DNA of 64,000 nt, taken from assembly GCF_004751985.1 (NCBI RefSeq), contig NZ_CP038492.1, forward strand, positions 1 to 64,000, written 5' to 3'. Below the pieces are notes generated by a model. It made no database searches and was not told where the DNA came from. It saw nothing but the letters and a program-made list of their open reading frames with translations. This document shows, piece after piece, positions 36,981-47,513 of this stretch. The DNA comes from Rhodophyticola sp. CCM32 (GTDB taxonomy: Bacteria; Pseudomonadota; Alphaproteobacteria; Rhodobacterales; Rhodobacteraceae). Made by a program: the position numbers and the translations under genes. Positions within the stretch are counted from its first letter, which is position 1. Every line of letters begins with the position of its first letter.

Positions 36981-36989
36981 GGCGCTGAT

Positions 36990-38648
36990 ATGGAAGCGGA
37001 TTTTGTCATAATCGGTGCGGGTTCGGCAGGGTGCGCCATGGCCTGCCGCCTGTCCGGGGCCGGGGCCTCGGTTCTGGTGATCGAGGCGGGCGGCAGCGAT
37101 ATCGGCCCCTTTATCCAGATGCCCGGCGCGCTCAGCTATCCGATGAATATGGCGCGCTATGACTGGGGCTTTCAGTCCGAGCCTGAGCCGCATCTGGGGG
37201 GCCGCCGCCTCGCCACTCCACGCGGCAAGGTGATTGGCGGCTCCAGCTCGATCAACGGGATGATCTATGTGCGCGGCCATGCCCGCGATTTCGATACCTG
37301 GGCCGAGATGGGCGCCGATGGCTGGAGCTATGCCGACGTGCTGCCCTATTTCAAACGGCAGGAGAATTGGCACCCCGGCCCGTTTGGCGGTGACCCGGCC
37401 TGGCGCGGAACTGACGGCCCGCTTCACGTCACCCGGGGCCCCCGGAAAAACCCGCTTTATCATGCCTTTGTCGAGGCGGGGCAGCAGGCGGGCTATCCAA
37501 AGACCGACGATTACAACGGGCATCAGCAAGAGGGATTCGGCCCGTTTGAGCAGACCGTCTGGCGCGGGCGGCGCTGGTCTGCGGCCAATGCCTATCTGCG
37601 CACGGCCCTGAAACGTGAGAATTGCGATCTGATACGGGCCGAGGCGCGCCGGGTGGTGATTGAAGAGGGCCGCGCCCTGGGGGTTGAGGTGATGCGTGGC
37701 GGGCAGGCACAGGTGATCCGCGCGCGCCGCGAGGTGATCCTTGCGGCCTCCTCCATCAACTCCCCCAAGCTGTTGATGTTGTCAGGCATCGGCCCGGCGG
37801 CGCATCTGGGGGAACATGGCATCCCGCTGGTCGCGGATCGCGCCGGTGTCGGCCAGAACCTTCAGGACCATCTGGAGCTTTACGTGCAGATGGCGGCCAG
37901 CCAGCCGATCACCCTTTACCGGCACTGGAACCTGCTGTCCAAGGCCGCCATCGGGGCGCAATGGCTTTTCACCAAGACCGGGCTTGGGTCTTCCAACCAG
38001 TTTGAATCCACCGGCTTCATCCGCTCCCGCGCCGGGGTTGAATACCCTGATATTCAGTTTCATTTCTTGCCGCTTGCGGTGCGCTATGACGGGAAGACGG
38101 CGGCAGAGGGCCACGGGTTTCAGGCCCATGTTGGCCCGATGCGCAGCCCCTCGCGCGGGCATATCAAACTGGCCTCGAACGACCCGATGGACCCGCCGAA
38201 AATCCTGTTCAACTACATGTCGACAGAACAGGACTGGCAGGATTTCCGGCGCTGCATCCGCCTGACCCGGGAGATATTCGCGCAAGACGCGTTCAAACCA
38301 TATATGAAACATGAGATTCAGCCCGGCGCGGCCTTCCAGTCCGACGATGAACTGGACAGTGTCATTCGCGACCATACGGAAAGCGCCTATCACCCCTGCG
38401 GCACCGCGCGGATGGGGCGCCGCGATGACCCGATGGCGGTGGTGGACCCGGAATTGCGCGTGATCGGCGTTGACCGGCTGCGGCTTGCCGACAGTTCGAC
38501 CTTTCCGCAGATCACCAATGGCAATCTGAATGCGCCCTCCATCATGGTGGGGGAGAAAGCGGCAGATCATATTCTGGGCAAAACGCCCTTGCCCCCCTCG
38601 AATGCAGAACCGTGGATGCACCCGGATTGGGAGGCCGCACAGCGTTAG
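36990..38648 (+). CDS. betA: Choline dehydrogenase
   Basis: A 552-residue GMC-family flavoprotein. The dinucleotide-binding motif [15 protein letters not shown] opens the protein, with [18 protein letters not shown] as the GMC signature, and a C-terminal active-site block HPCGTARMG. It oxidises choline to betaine aldehyde at the membrane. It closes the betIBA operon with a TAG stop. Confidence 0.94.
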   Translation: MEADFVIIGAGSAGCAMACRLSGAGASVLVIEAGGSDIGPFIQMPGALSYPMNMARYDWGFQSEPEPHLGGRRLATPRGKVIGGSSSINGMIYVRGHARDFDTWAEMGADGWSYADVLPYFKRQENWHPGPFGGDPAWRGTDGPLHVTRGPRKNPLYHAFVEAGQQAGYPKTDDYNGHQQEGFGPFEQTVWRGRRWSAANAYLRTALKRENCDLIRAEARRVVIEEGRALGVEVMRGGQAQVIRARREVILAASSINSPKLLMLSGIGPAAHLGEHGIPLVADRAGVGQNLQDHLELYVQMAASQPITLYRHWNLLSKAAIGAQWLFTKTGLGSSNQFESTGFIRSRAGVEYPDIQFHFLPLAVRYDGKTAAEGHGFQAHVGPMRSPSRGHIKLASNDPMDPPKILFNYMSTEQDWQDFRRCIRLTREIFAQDAFKPYMKHEIQPGAAFQSDDELDSVIRDHTESAYHPCGTARMGRRDDPMAVVDPELRVIGVDRLRLADSSTFPQITNGNLNAPSIMVGEKAADHILGKTPLPPSNAEPWMHPDWEAAQR

Positions 38649-39029
38649 AGCACCCTGCCGTTACCTTTGAGCCATGATCTATCGCCATTATTCCGGGAAT
38701 GCCAAATTCCTGGGCTGGGGTAAGGGTTATGCAGGTATATGGCGGGGCGCGCAGGGTTTGCTCCTATGGCAAAAGGCTGGATGTGCCGCAAACCCCGCGC
38801 GGCGGAATTTTCGAGTTTTCCACCCCTCTGGCTCTTCTGGTTTTGGAAAGTGCTTTACCCAAATCAAACGCAAACCGCTTCATGGGCTGGCCTGCTAACG
38901 GAGCACGGAAATTGCAATCTCGCCATATGCGGGCAGGCAGGGCTGCTGACAGGTACTGTACATTTCTGTCTAGACATGTGGATTTTTCCGAAATAGCGTT
39001 TCCTGACCCATCGCTCAGGGAGGCTTGGC
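38649..39029. other. 381-base gap with palindrome and repeat fragment
   Basis: No convincing gene. It holds a palindrome with 14-base arms (one mismatch) at 38748-38761 and 38788-38801. A 17-mer ATCAAACGCAAACCGCT at 38863-38879 is identical to the right arm of the palindromic element at 45021-45037. The promoter of the next gene is probably near 38950-39000. Confidence 0.5.
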
Positions 39030-41434
39030 ATGAATTCTCATTACAGGGTCGTGGTGATCGGCGGCGGGGTTGTCGGCGCATCGGTTCTTTACCATCTGGC
39101 GAAATTCGGCTGGTCCGATGTGTGCCTTCTGGAACGCTCGGTGCTGACGGCGGGGTCATCCTGGCATGCGGCAGGCGGGTTTCATGCCCTGAACGCAGAC
39201 CCGAATATGGCGGCCCTTCAGGCCTATACGATTGATCTTCTGGAAGAGATTCAGGCGGAAAGCGGTCAGGATATCGGCCTGCACATGACCGGCGGCCTGA
39301 CCATGGCGGGCACGCCTGACCGGTGGGAATGGCTGCAATCGGCATATCGCGTGTTCCAGTCCATCGGCATCGAAGATTGCCGTCTTGTCACACCGGAAGA
39401 GGCGGTGGAGCTGAACCCGATCATGTCGCCCGAGGGGCTTCTGGGGGGCATGTGGGCGGATCGTGAAGGCTATCTGGACACCACCGGCACGGTCCATGCC
39501 TATGCGGGTGCGGCCAGAAAACGGGGCGCTTCGGTCTTTGAACATACCAGGGTGGAAGAGCTGATCCAGACCGGGGATGGCTGGAAGATCATCACCGACA
39601 AGGGGGCCGTGACCTGCGAACATGTGGTCAATGCAGGCGGGCTCTGGGCCAAGCAGCTTGGCCGGATGGCGGGGCTGGACTTGCCCGTGTCGCCGCTGAA
39701 ACATCATTACCTGATCTCCGACACGATCCCGACGCTCGACAAGATAGATTTCGAGGTGCCGATGACGGTTGATCTGGAAGGGTTCACCTATCTCAGGCAG
39801 GATCAGAAAGGCGTGTTGCTGGGTATCTATGAGGTTGATCATGAGCATTGGGCGATGGATGGCGCGCCCTGGGATTACGGGATGGAACTGTTTCAGGAGC
39901 AGACCGACCGGATCGAGAAAGAGCTGATCCTTGGATTTGAACGCTACCCCGCCTTGCAGAATGTGGGCGTGAAAACCTGGGTCAATGGCGCGTTCACCTT
40001 TTCGCCCGATGGCAACCCGCTGGTTGGCCCGGTTCCCGGCAAGCGGGGCTATTGGTGCGCCTGTGCGGTGATGGCGGGCTTCCTGCAAGGCGGTGGCGTT
40101 GGCAAATCGCTTGCCGAATGGATCATCGAGGGCGAACCCGAGGCCGATGTCTGGGCGATGGATGTGGCACGTTACGGGCCATGGGCGGAAAACAAGCGCT
40201 ATATACGGGAGACGACGGGGCAGTTCTATTCCCGCCGGTTCGTGATGACCTACCCGAATGAACAATTGCCCGCAGGCCGCCCTTTGAAAACAGCCCCGGC
40301 CCATGACGCGATGACGGCGGCGGGCTGCAAATGGGGCGTTAGCTGGGACCTTGAAGTGCCGCTTTACTTCGCGCCGCCGGGATTTGAGGAAATGCCGACG
40401 CTGAAACGCTCAAACGCTTTTGATCTGGTGGCCGGAGAATGCCGGGCGATCCGTGAGGGTGTGGGCCTGCTCGATATCACCGGCTTTGCGCGCTATGAGG
40501 TCACCGGCCCGCAGGCAGAGGCCTGGCTGAACCGGATCATGGCCTCGAAACTGCCCGGGCCCGGGCGGGCGCGGCTGGCCCCGATGCTGTCAGAGACCGG
40601 CAAACTGAAAGGTGATCTGACCGTTTTCAACTGGGGGATGGCAGCTGGTGGATCATGGGCAGCTATTACCTGCGGCAATGGCATATGCGTTGGTTTGCAG
40701 ATCATATAGAAGATAGCGTCCAGATCCGCGATCTGGGGGAAGAGGTCTGCGGCTTTGGCCTTGCCGGTCCGAAATCCCGCGCGGTTCTCGACAAACTGGC
40801 AGAGACCGATATCTCGGGCCTGCCCTTCATGGGCTGTATGAGCGCTGATATCGGCATGATCCGCGCCCGTATCGCGCGGATGTCGGTGACCGGCGAGTTG
40901 GGGTTCGAGATCAACTGCCGCTATGGCGACCATATCGCGTTGCGCCGGATGCTGCTGGAGGCAGGCGCCGGGGAGGGGCTGCGCGAATGCGGGTTCAATG
41001 CCATGCTGTCCACCCGGCTGGAAAAAAGCTTTGGCATCTGGAACGCGGAATTTACCCAAGGTTATACGCCCGGCATGACCGGAATGGACCGTTGGATCGA
41101 CTGGGACAAACCCGGGTTCATCGGGCGCGACGCGGCCATCGCGGAACGGGACGGGAACGGCCCGGCGCAACTGCAGGTGACGTTGGAGATTGAGGCGGAC
41201 GAGGCCGATGCCAGCGGGTTTGAACCGGTCTGGTCGCAGGCAGAGAAAGTTGGCTTTGTCACCTCGGGCGGGTACGGGCATCACACAGGCAAATCGCTGG
41301 CCATGGCACTGGTCAATCGCGATCACGCGGGCGAAGGCACGACGCTCAGCGTTCATGTGGTGGGGGTGGAGCGCCCCGCCACCGTCATCGCGCCCTCGCC
41401 CTATGACCCGACCGGGCAAACGATGCGCCTGTGA
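39030..41434 (+). pseudogene. Dimethylglycine/sarcosine dehydrogenase-like flavoprotein, one frameshift
   Basis: An FAD-binding domain starts VVVIGGGVVGASVLYHLA; a GcvT-type folate-binding half follows (GFGLAGPKSRAVLDKLAET and MSVTGELGFEINC). The frames part at the G5 run 40633-40637; adding one G gives 801 residues reading FNWGDGSWWIMGSYYLRQW. Such enzymes demethylate dimethylglycine or sarcosine and pass the methyl group to tetrahydrofolate. It follows the betIBA genes, which produce betaine, so it fits stepwise betaine breakdown. Its TGA overlaps the GTG of the next gene. Confidence 0.85.
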
Positions 41435-42962
41435 CCCGTGCTGGCCGCAGGCGCGGGCGGGGGCCGCGCGGGACGCAACGGCAAAGCGCAAGGTCGATTA
41501 CCGGCACCTGAAAAACCCGTTTCCCGTGATGGGCGTGTTTTCGGAAGACCGGGTTGAGGCGCTTCACGAAGCCGCGCTGGACATGCTGGAAACCCTTGGC
41601 ATCAAGGTTCTGCTGCCCGAGGCCCGCGCGCTGTTCAAAGCCGGCGGTGCCCGGGTCGATGCCCCTGCCGAGATGGTGTTCATCGGCCGTGAGATGGTCA
41701 CAGCGGCCCTAGACACGGCCCCCAAATCCATCCCGGTCAAGGCGGGCCATCCTGACCGCGACCTGACCCTTGAACTGGGCAATCTGATCTTCCAGCCGGG
41801 TGCGGGCGCCCCCCATGCGACGGATCTGGCCCGTGGCCGCCGTCCCGGCACGATCCGGGATTTTCGCGAGCTGACGCAACTGACCCAAAGCTTCGATGTG
41901 CTGCATATGGTGCCGCCCCTGATTGAACCACAGGATGCGCCCATTCATCTGCGCCATTACACCACGATGGAGGCACAGCTGACGCTTTCAGACAAGCTGC
42001 CCTTCGTGTTTTCCCGTGGCACGCCTCAGGTGCAGCAAAGCTTTGAAATGCTGCGGGATTTTCGCGGGCTGTCCGATGAGACGTTCCACGCCGATCCCCA
42101 TTGCTATACGATCATCAACACCAATTCCCCGCGCCAGATTGACATTCCCATGGCCCAGGGGCTGATCGATTTTGCACGCGCCGGGCAGGTATCGATCGTC
42201 ACGCCGTTTACGCTGATGGGGGCGATGGCGCCGATCACTGTGGCGGGTGCGATCACGCTCAGCCATGCGGAAGCCCTGGCCGCGATCACGCTGGCGCAAC
42301 TGGCCCGGCCCGGCGCGCCGGTCTGCTATGGCACCTTCACCTCGAATGTCGATATGAAATCGGGTGCGCCTGCCTTCGGTACACCGGAACATATGAAAGC
42401 ATCGCTGGCCGCCGGGCAATTGGCGCGCCGTCTGGGTCTGCCCTGGCGCTGTGCCAGCGGTTCGGCGGCCAATATCAACGATGCGCAGGCAGCCAATGAA
42501 ACCCAGTTCGGCATCTGGGGGTGCCTGTTGGCCGGGGCCACCGTGGTCATTCATGCGGCGGGATGGCTGGAAGGCGGGCTGACAGTGTCTTATGAAAAGC
42601 TGATCACCGATATGGAGGTGTTGCAAATGGTGGCCGAGATTTGCGCCGGAACCGCCGCCGGAGAGGTGGAGATCGGGCTGGATGCCCTGGCCGAGGTGCA
42701 ACCCGGCGGGCATTTTTTTGCCGCCGGTCAGACGATGGCGCGCTATCAGACCGAATTTTACGAACCGCTGGTGGCCGACTGGTCGAATTTCGGAACCTGG
42801 ACGGAACGCGGCGCGCATGATGCCAACACCCGCGCCACCGGGGTCTGGCAGGACCGGCTGGCCAGGTTCACCCCACCTGCCACCGACCCGGACCGGATTG
42901 CGGCGCTGAATGCCTATATCCGCGCCAAAACCGCCGCAGGTGGCGCCCCACCGGAGAGTTGA
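41431..42962 (+). pseudogene. MttB-superfamily (non-pyrrolysine) methyltransferase, frameshift near the N-terminus
   Basis: The family body is intact from about DYRHLKNPFPVMGVF to the end, with HYTTMEAQLTLSDKLPF, TLMGAMAPITVAGAI and WGCLLAGATVVIH typical of trimethylamine-type methyltransferases. The natural start is the GTG at 41431 (GTGA overlap), giving the basic leader TRAGRRRGRG. That frame joins the main one if one G is added to the G5 run 41459-41463, for 510 residues. There is no internal amber, so it is the non-pyrrolysine type, relatives of which demethylate glycine betaine or other quaternary amines. No corrinoid protein gene is nearby. Confidence 0.82.
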
Positions 42963-42963
42963 T

Positions 42964-43638
42964 ATGGCCCGACCCCGCCCGTTCCATCGTGATGACCCTG
43001 ACAGGGAACCGCTGATCGGCAATGTGAAAGTCACGCGCCAGGACTGGCTGAATGTGGCGTTGGATGCGCTGGTCTCTGACGGGGTGGATCAGGTGAAAGT
43101 GTTGGCGCTTGGGGAACGGCTTGGCGTGTCCCGGTCCAGCTTTTACTGGTATTTCAACTCTCGCCAGGATCTGCTGGATGCGCTGCTGGACCATTGGGAA
43201 AAGACCAATACGGCAGCGCTGGTGCAACTGGCCGGGGCCGAGGCGGCAACAGTGACTGGCGCTGTCTGCAATGTCTTTCGCGCGGTGGTGAACCCGGCAT
43301 TGTTCGATATCACCTTTGATTTTGCAGTGCGCCACTGGGCGCGCCGGTCCGGGGCGGTGCGCCGGGTGCTTGACCGGTCCGATGCGCTGCGGCTTGAGGC
43401 GCTGACCGCCATGTTCGCGCGCTATGACTATCCCCCGGTCGAGGCGCTGACCCGGGCGCGGGTGCTCTATTACATGCAGATCGGCTATAATGATGCGGAT
43501 CTGCGGGAACCGATTGAAGAGCGGCTGAAACTGGTGCCGGTGTATCTTTACATTTTTACAGGCCGCCAGCCCCAACCGGATGAGATTGTGGATTTCACGC
43601 GCTTCGCCCGCACCATCGAGACAGGAGAGGCACCATGA
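42964..43638 (+). CDS. TetR-family transcriptional regulator
   Basis: A 224-residue regulator starting MARPRPFHRDDPDREPL at an ATG with GGAGAG about 8 bases upstream. The DNA-binding part shows VLALGERLGVSRSSFYWYF. It lies between the MttB-like and FAD oxidoreductase genes and overlaps the latter by four bases, so it probably controls this demethylation run. The ligand is unknown. Confidence 0.88.
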   Translation: MARPRPFHRDDPDREPLIGNVKVTRQDWLNVALDALVSDGVDQVKVLALGERLGVSRSSFYWYFNSRQDLLDALLDHWEKTNTAALVQLAGAEAATVTGAVCNVFRAVVNPALFDITFDFAVRHWARRSGAVRRVLDRSDALRLEALTAMFARYDYPPVEALTRARVLYYMQIGYNDADLREPIEERLKLVPVYLYIFTGRQPQPDEIVDFTRFARTIETGEAP

Positions 43639-44939
43639 CCCAACCGGATGTCATCATCATCGGAACCGGGGTGATCGGGGCCGCGGTGGCTTATGAAATG
43701 TCGAAAGCCGGGTGGAAAACCCTGTCGCTGGATCGCAATACACAGGCCGGCCACGGGTCCACCGCCGGGTCCTGCGCGGTCATCCGCATGCATTATTCCA
43801 CCTTCGAAGGCACCGCATTCGCCTGGGAAGGGTATCATTACTGGCGCGATTGGGCGGCGTATCTGGGCCTGACGGATGGGGCTGATCTGGCGCAGTTTCG
43901 CGAGGTCGGATGCCTGGTGATGAAGGCGGAGGCAAATGGCGGTCTTGCCAAACATATGCGCTATTCCGCAGCACTGAACTGCCCGTTCGAGGAATGGAGC
44001 ACCGAAGAGGTAAAGCGCCGCCTGCCGATCTATTAGATGGAAAGTTTCGCACCTGCCAAACCTCTGGATGACCCGGATTTCGGGCAGCCCAATGGCAGGC
44101 ATCTGGACGGGGCCGTGTTCTGGCCCAATGGTGGCTATGTCACTGACCCGGCGCTGAGCGCGCAAAACCTGCTGGATGCGGCGCGCCGGTTCGGGGCCAG
44201 GGTGAAAACCGGGGTGGAGGTGGTCGGGATTCTGCAGAAAAACGCACGGGCCGCCGGGGTGAAGCTGGCCGATGGCAGCGAAATACACGCGCCCGTGGTG
44301 ATCAATGTGGCCGGTCCCGGGTCCTCCCATATCAATGCGCTGGCGGGGGTGCTGGAGGATATGACCATCCAGACCCGGCCCCTGCGCCAGGAGGTTGCCC
44401 ATGTGCCCGCGCCCGGAGGGTTCGATTTTGAGGTGGATGGCTGCATCATCTCGGACAGTGACATCGCGCTTTATGTCCGGCCGGAACATGGCAACCATAT
44501 CCTGATCGGGTCCGAAGACCCGGCCTGTGACCCCCATATCTGGGCCGACAGTGATACCCGTTATAACCGCGATTTCACCGATCAGTGGACTACACAGGCG
44601 ATGCGCTATGCCCAACGGGTGCCATCGCTTGGTATCCCGTCACAGACGCGCGGTGTGGTCGATCTTTATGATGCCTCCACCGACTGGATACCAATCTATG
44701 ACCGGCCCAGCCTGCCGGGGTTCTACATGGCCTGCAGGACCAGCGGAAACCAGTACAAGAACGCGCCGATTGCGGGCAAGATGATGGCGGCTTTGGTGGC
44801 CTATTGCGAGGGCGGGGCAGACCATGATGCCACCCCGCTGCAATTCACCCTGCCCTATATCGGGCAGGATATTGATGTCGGCTTCTACGCGCGCAACCGC
44901 CCGATCAATGATGAAAGCAGCTTTTCGGTGCTTGGTTAA
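43635..44939 (+). pseudogene. FAD-dependent oxidoreductase (sarcosine oxidase-like), in-frame TAG
   Basis: A 434-codon frame interrupted by TAG at 44034-44036 and continuing in the same frame with MESFAPAKPLDDPDFG. The N-terminus has IIIGTGVIGAAVAYEMSKAG (FAD motif), and later AEVKTGVEV-like and VVINVAGPGSSHINAL blocks fit DAO-type flavoproteins. Substrates of this group include sarcosine and other N-methyl amino acids, which suits the betaine context. TAG is a normal stop elsewhere here, so this is a nonsense mutation or a base-call error. The last codon TAA coincides with the start of a palindromic element. Confidence 0.8.
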
Positions 44940-45040
44940 AGCGTTTTGCGTTTTATATGAGGCAACCGCATCGAAAACCGCGTTCGACCCGAAGGCGAGA
45001 GGCCGCGGGTTTCGGTAAAGATCAAACGCAAACCGCTATA
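44937..45040. repeat. About 100-base nested palindromic element (possible terminator)
   Basis: Outer arms AGCGTTTTGCGTTT (44940-44953) and AAACGCAAACCGCT (45024-45037) pair at 13 of 14 positions, and inner arms CGAAAACCGCG and CGCGGGTTTCG pair inside. It begins at the TAA stop of the FAD oxidoreductase and shares its outer ends with the element at 31669-31767. Its right arm recurs once at 38863-38879. Confidence 0.6.
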
Positions 45041-45128
45041 GGCGTCGTTTCTGGTGCGCTTCCCGCAGCCCCCCTTGCGCGGAGGTTTTGATCGACGATG
45101 GCGGCGCGGTCCATGTGGGTTTGTCCTT

Positions 45129-46343
45129 TCAGAAGAACGCCTGCAGCCCGGTCTGTGCGCGGCCGAGGATCAGGGCATGGACGTCATGGGTGCCTTCATA
45201 GGTGTTGACGGTTTCCAGGTTCTGGGCGTGGCGCATGACGTGGTATTCCGCCATGATCCCGTTGCCGCCATGCATGTCGCGGGCGGCCCGGGCGATCTCA
45301 AGCGCCTTGCCGCAATTGTTGCGTTTGATCAGGCTGATGATCTCGGGGGCGCATGTGCCCTCTTCCAGCATCCGGCCGGCGCGCAGCGCGCCCTGCAGGC
45401 CAAGCGCGATCTCGGTCTGCATATCGGCCAGTTTCTTCTGGAACAGCTGCGTCTGCGCCAGGGGCCGGTTGAACTGCACCCGGTTCAGCCCGTAATCCCG
45501 CGCCCGGTGCCAGCAATCCTCGGCCGCCCCCATCGCCCCCCAGGCAATGCCGAACCGTGCCCGGTTCAGGCAGCCGAACGGGCCTTTCAGCCCCTCGATA
45601 CCGGGCAGAAGCGCGTCTTCGCCCACCTCCACATTGTTCATCACGATCTCTCCGGTGACCGAGGCGCGGAGCGACAGCTTGCCGCCGATCTTCGGCGCCG
45701 ACAGGCCCGCCATGCCCTTTTCCAGCACAAAGCCCCGGATCCTGCCGCCATGGGCCTCGGATTTTGCCCAGACCAGGAAGACATCGGCAATCGGGCTGTT
45801 GGAGATCCACATTTTGGCGCCGTTCAGCAGATAGCCGCCTTCGGTTTTACTCGCTATGGTCTTCATCCCCGCCGGGTCGCTGCCCGCCTCCGGTTCGGTC
45901 AGCCCGAAACAGCCGATAAGCGTGCCCGCCGCGAGGCCGGGGAGGTATTTTTGTCTTTGCTCTTCAGAGCCATAGGCGTGGATCGGGTACATCACCAGCG
46001 AGGATTGCACCGACATCATCGAGCGGTAGCCGCTGTCGACCCGTTCCACCTCGCGGGCCACCAGCCCATAGCTGACATAGCCCGCCCCAAGCCCGCCATA
46101 GGCCTCGGGGATGGTCACCCCCAACAGGCCCATCCCGCCCATCTCGGCAAAGATCTCAGGCGCGATGACCTCCTCCAGATAGGCCTCGGTCACAAGCGGC
46201 TGCAACTTGTCCGCCGCAAACTCCCGCGCCGCATCCGCAAGCATCCGCTCCTCCCCGCTCAACTGATCCGGCAGATGAAACGGATCACCCCATTCAAAAG
46301 GCGCTAGCGAAGGACCGGTATGGCGGGTTTGTCCGTCTGGCAT
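45129..46343 (-). CDS. gcdH: Acyl-CoA dehydrogenase, glutaryl-CoA dehydrogenase type
   Basis: A 404-residue acyl-CoA dehydrogenase. I place the start at 46343 ([16 protein letters not shown]), preceded by GGGAGA. The body reads [17 protein letters not shown], and the [16 protein letters not shown] block carries the catalytic Glu. GcdH oxidises and decarboxylates glutaryl-CoA in lysine and tryptophan breakdown. A longer upstream frame is possible but has no ribosome site. Confidence 0.88.
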   Translation of the reverse strand: MPDGQTRHTGPSLAPFEWGDPFHLPDQLSGEERMLADAAREFAADKLQPLVTEAYLEEVIAPEIFAEMGGMGLLGVTIPEAYGGLGAGYVSYGLVAREVERVDSGYRSMMSVQSSLVMYPIHAYGSEEQRQKYLPGLAAGTLIGCFGLTEPEAGSDPAGMKTIASKTEGGYLLNGAKMWISNSPIADVFLVWAKSEAHGGRIRGFVLEKGMAGLSAPKIGGKLSLRASVTGEIVMNNVEVGEDALLPGIEGLKGPFGCLNRARFGIAWGAMGAAEDCWHRARDYGLNRVQFNRPLAQTQLFQKKLADMQTEIALGLQGALRAGRMLEEGTCAPEIISLIKRNNCGKALEIARAARDMHGGNGIMAEYHVMRHAQNLETVNTYEGTHDVHALILGRAQTGLQAFF

Positions 46344-46514
46344 GATCTTTCTCCCTGGATCGTATATGCCGTCACTGTGCAGGATTGGCGGGACGAACCC
46401 AAGCCCGATCTGACGCTGCGTTACGGGTTGCATGGCGCTTGCCGCCATCCCACCGCGCCTCTACGCTTGGCCATATGAGGGAGCCTCCCATGTGGGTATT
46501 TATGAAAGCGCGTC

Positions 46515-47513
46515 ATGCGCCCTGACAGCCATCTGCCCAGGGCTTTGCGGGGCCTTCGTATTCCTGCCGTGGCCGCGCCGATGTTCATTGTCTCGGTGCC
46601 TGATCTGGTGATTGCCCAGTGCAAGGCCGGGATCATCGGCAGTTTCCCGGCGCTGAATGCCCGCGAGGCGGCGGGCGAGCCCCCGATGCTGGAGGTCTGG
46701 CTGCGCCGGATTACCGAGGCGCTGGACGCGCATAATCAGGCCCATCCCGACCATCCCGCAGCCCCTTTCGCGGTCAACCAGATCGTCCATCGCTCCAACA
46801 CCCGGCTTGAGCGGGATATCGAGATCTGCGCCCGCTGGAAGGTGCCGGTCTGGATCACCTCGCTTGGGGCGCGGGTCGAGGTGAACGAGGCCGCCCATTC
46901 CTGCGGTGGCATCGCGCTGCATGACATCATCAACAACCGGTTCGCCCGCAAGGCGATCGACAAGGGCGCGGATGGGTTGATTGCCGTCTCTGCCGGGGCG
47001 GGGGGACATGCGGGGCCGCAGAACCCCTTTGCCCTGATCACCGAAATCCGCAGCTGGTTTGACGGCCCGCTATTGCTGTCAGGCGCGATTGCCACCGGCC
47101 AGGCGATCCTTGCCGCACAGGTGGCCGGTGCCGATCTGGGCTATATCGGGTCGCCCTTCATCGCCACGGAAGAGGCGAATGCGGTGCCTGAATACAAACA
47201 GATGATTGTCGAGGGCGGGGCCGAGGATATCGTCACCTCCTCGCTGTTCACCGGGGTGTCCGGCAATTATCTGAAACCCTCCATCGCCCGGGCGGGTATG
47301 GACCCGGAGACCCTGCCGGGGGCGGAGGTCTCTTCGATGTCCTTCAGCGAGGGGTCGTCGAAACCGAAAGCCTGGAAAGAGATCTGGGGCTCAGGGCAGG
47401 GGATTGGCGCCGTGGAGGCGGTGACACCGGCGGCCATGCTGATCGACCGGCTGGTCCGGGAATATGACGCGGCGCTGGACGGTGTCACGCGCGTTGCGGA
47501 AGGGAGATCATAG
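46515..47513 (+). CDS. Nitronate monooxygenase / 2-nitropropane dioxygenase-type FMN enzyme
   Basis: A 332-residue TIM-barrel flavoprotein. It shows VPIAAPMFIVS-like start LRIPAVAAPMFIV, KADGLIAV-type ADGLIAVSAGAGGHAG and GADLGYIGSPFIAT, the FMN-binding blocks of the family. These oxidise nitronates or act as enoyl reductases. The stop TAG is directly followed by the ATG of an acyl-CoA dehydrogenase gene, so it belongs to the acyl-CoA cluster. Confidence 0.85.
   Translation: MRPDSHLPRALRGLRIPAVAAPMFIVSVPDLVIAQCKAGIIGSFPALNAREAAGEPPMLEVWLRRITEALDAHNQAHPDHPAAPFAVNQIVHRSNTRLERDIEICARWKVPVWITSLGARVEVNEAAHSCGGIALHDIINNRFARKAIDKGADGLIAVSAGAGGHAGPQNPFALITEIRSWFDGPLLLSGAIATGQAILAAQVAGADLGYIGSPFIATEEANAVPEYKQMIVEGGAEDIVTSSLFTGVSGNYLKPSIARAGMDPETLPGAEVSSMSFSEGSSKPKAWKEIWGSGQGIGAVEAVTPAAMLIDRLVREYDAALDGVTRVAEGRS

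Noticed and set aside
41431..44939. Pyrrolysine decoding of TAG near the MttB-like gene
   Set aside because: The MttB-like frame has no internal TAG, while TAG is an ordinary terminal stop for abiEii, betB, betA and the nitronate monooxygenase gene. The two internal TAGs lie in unrelated genes, so suppression or reassignment is not supported.
45054..46307. A 417-codon + strand frame opposite gcdH
   Set aside because: It is a mirror of the glutaryl-CoA dehydrogenase frame and has no domain of its own.
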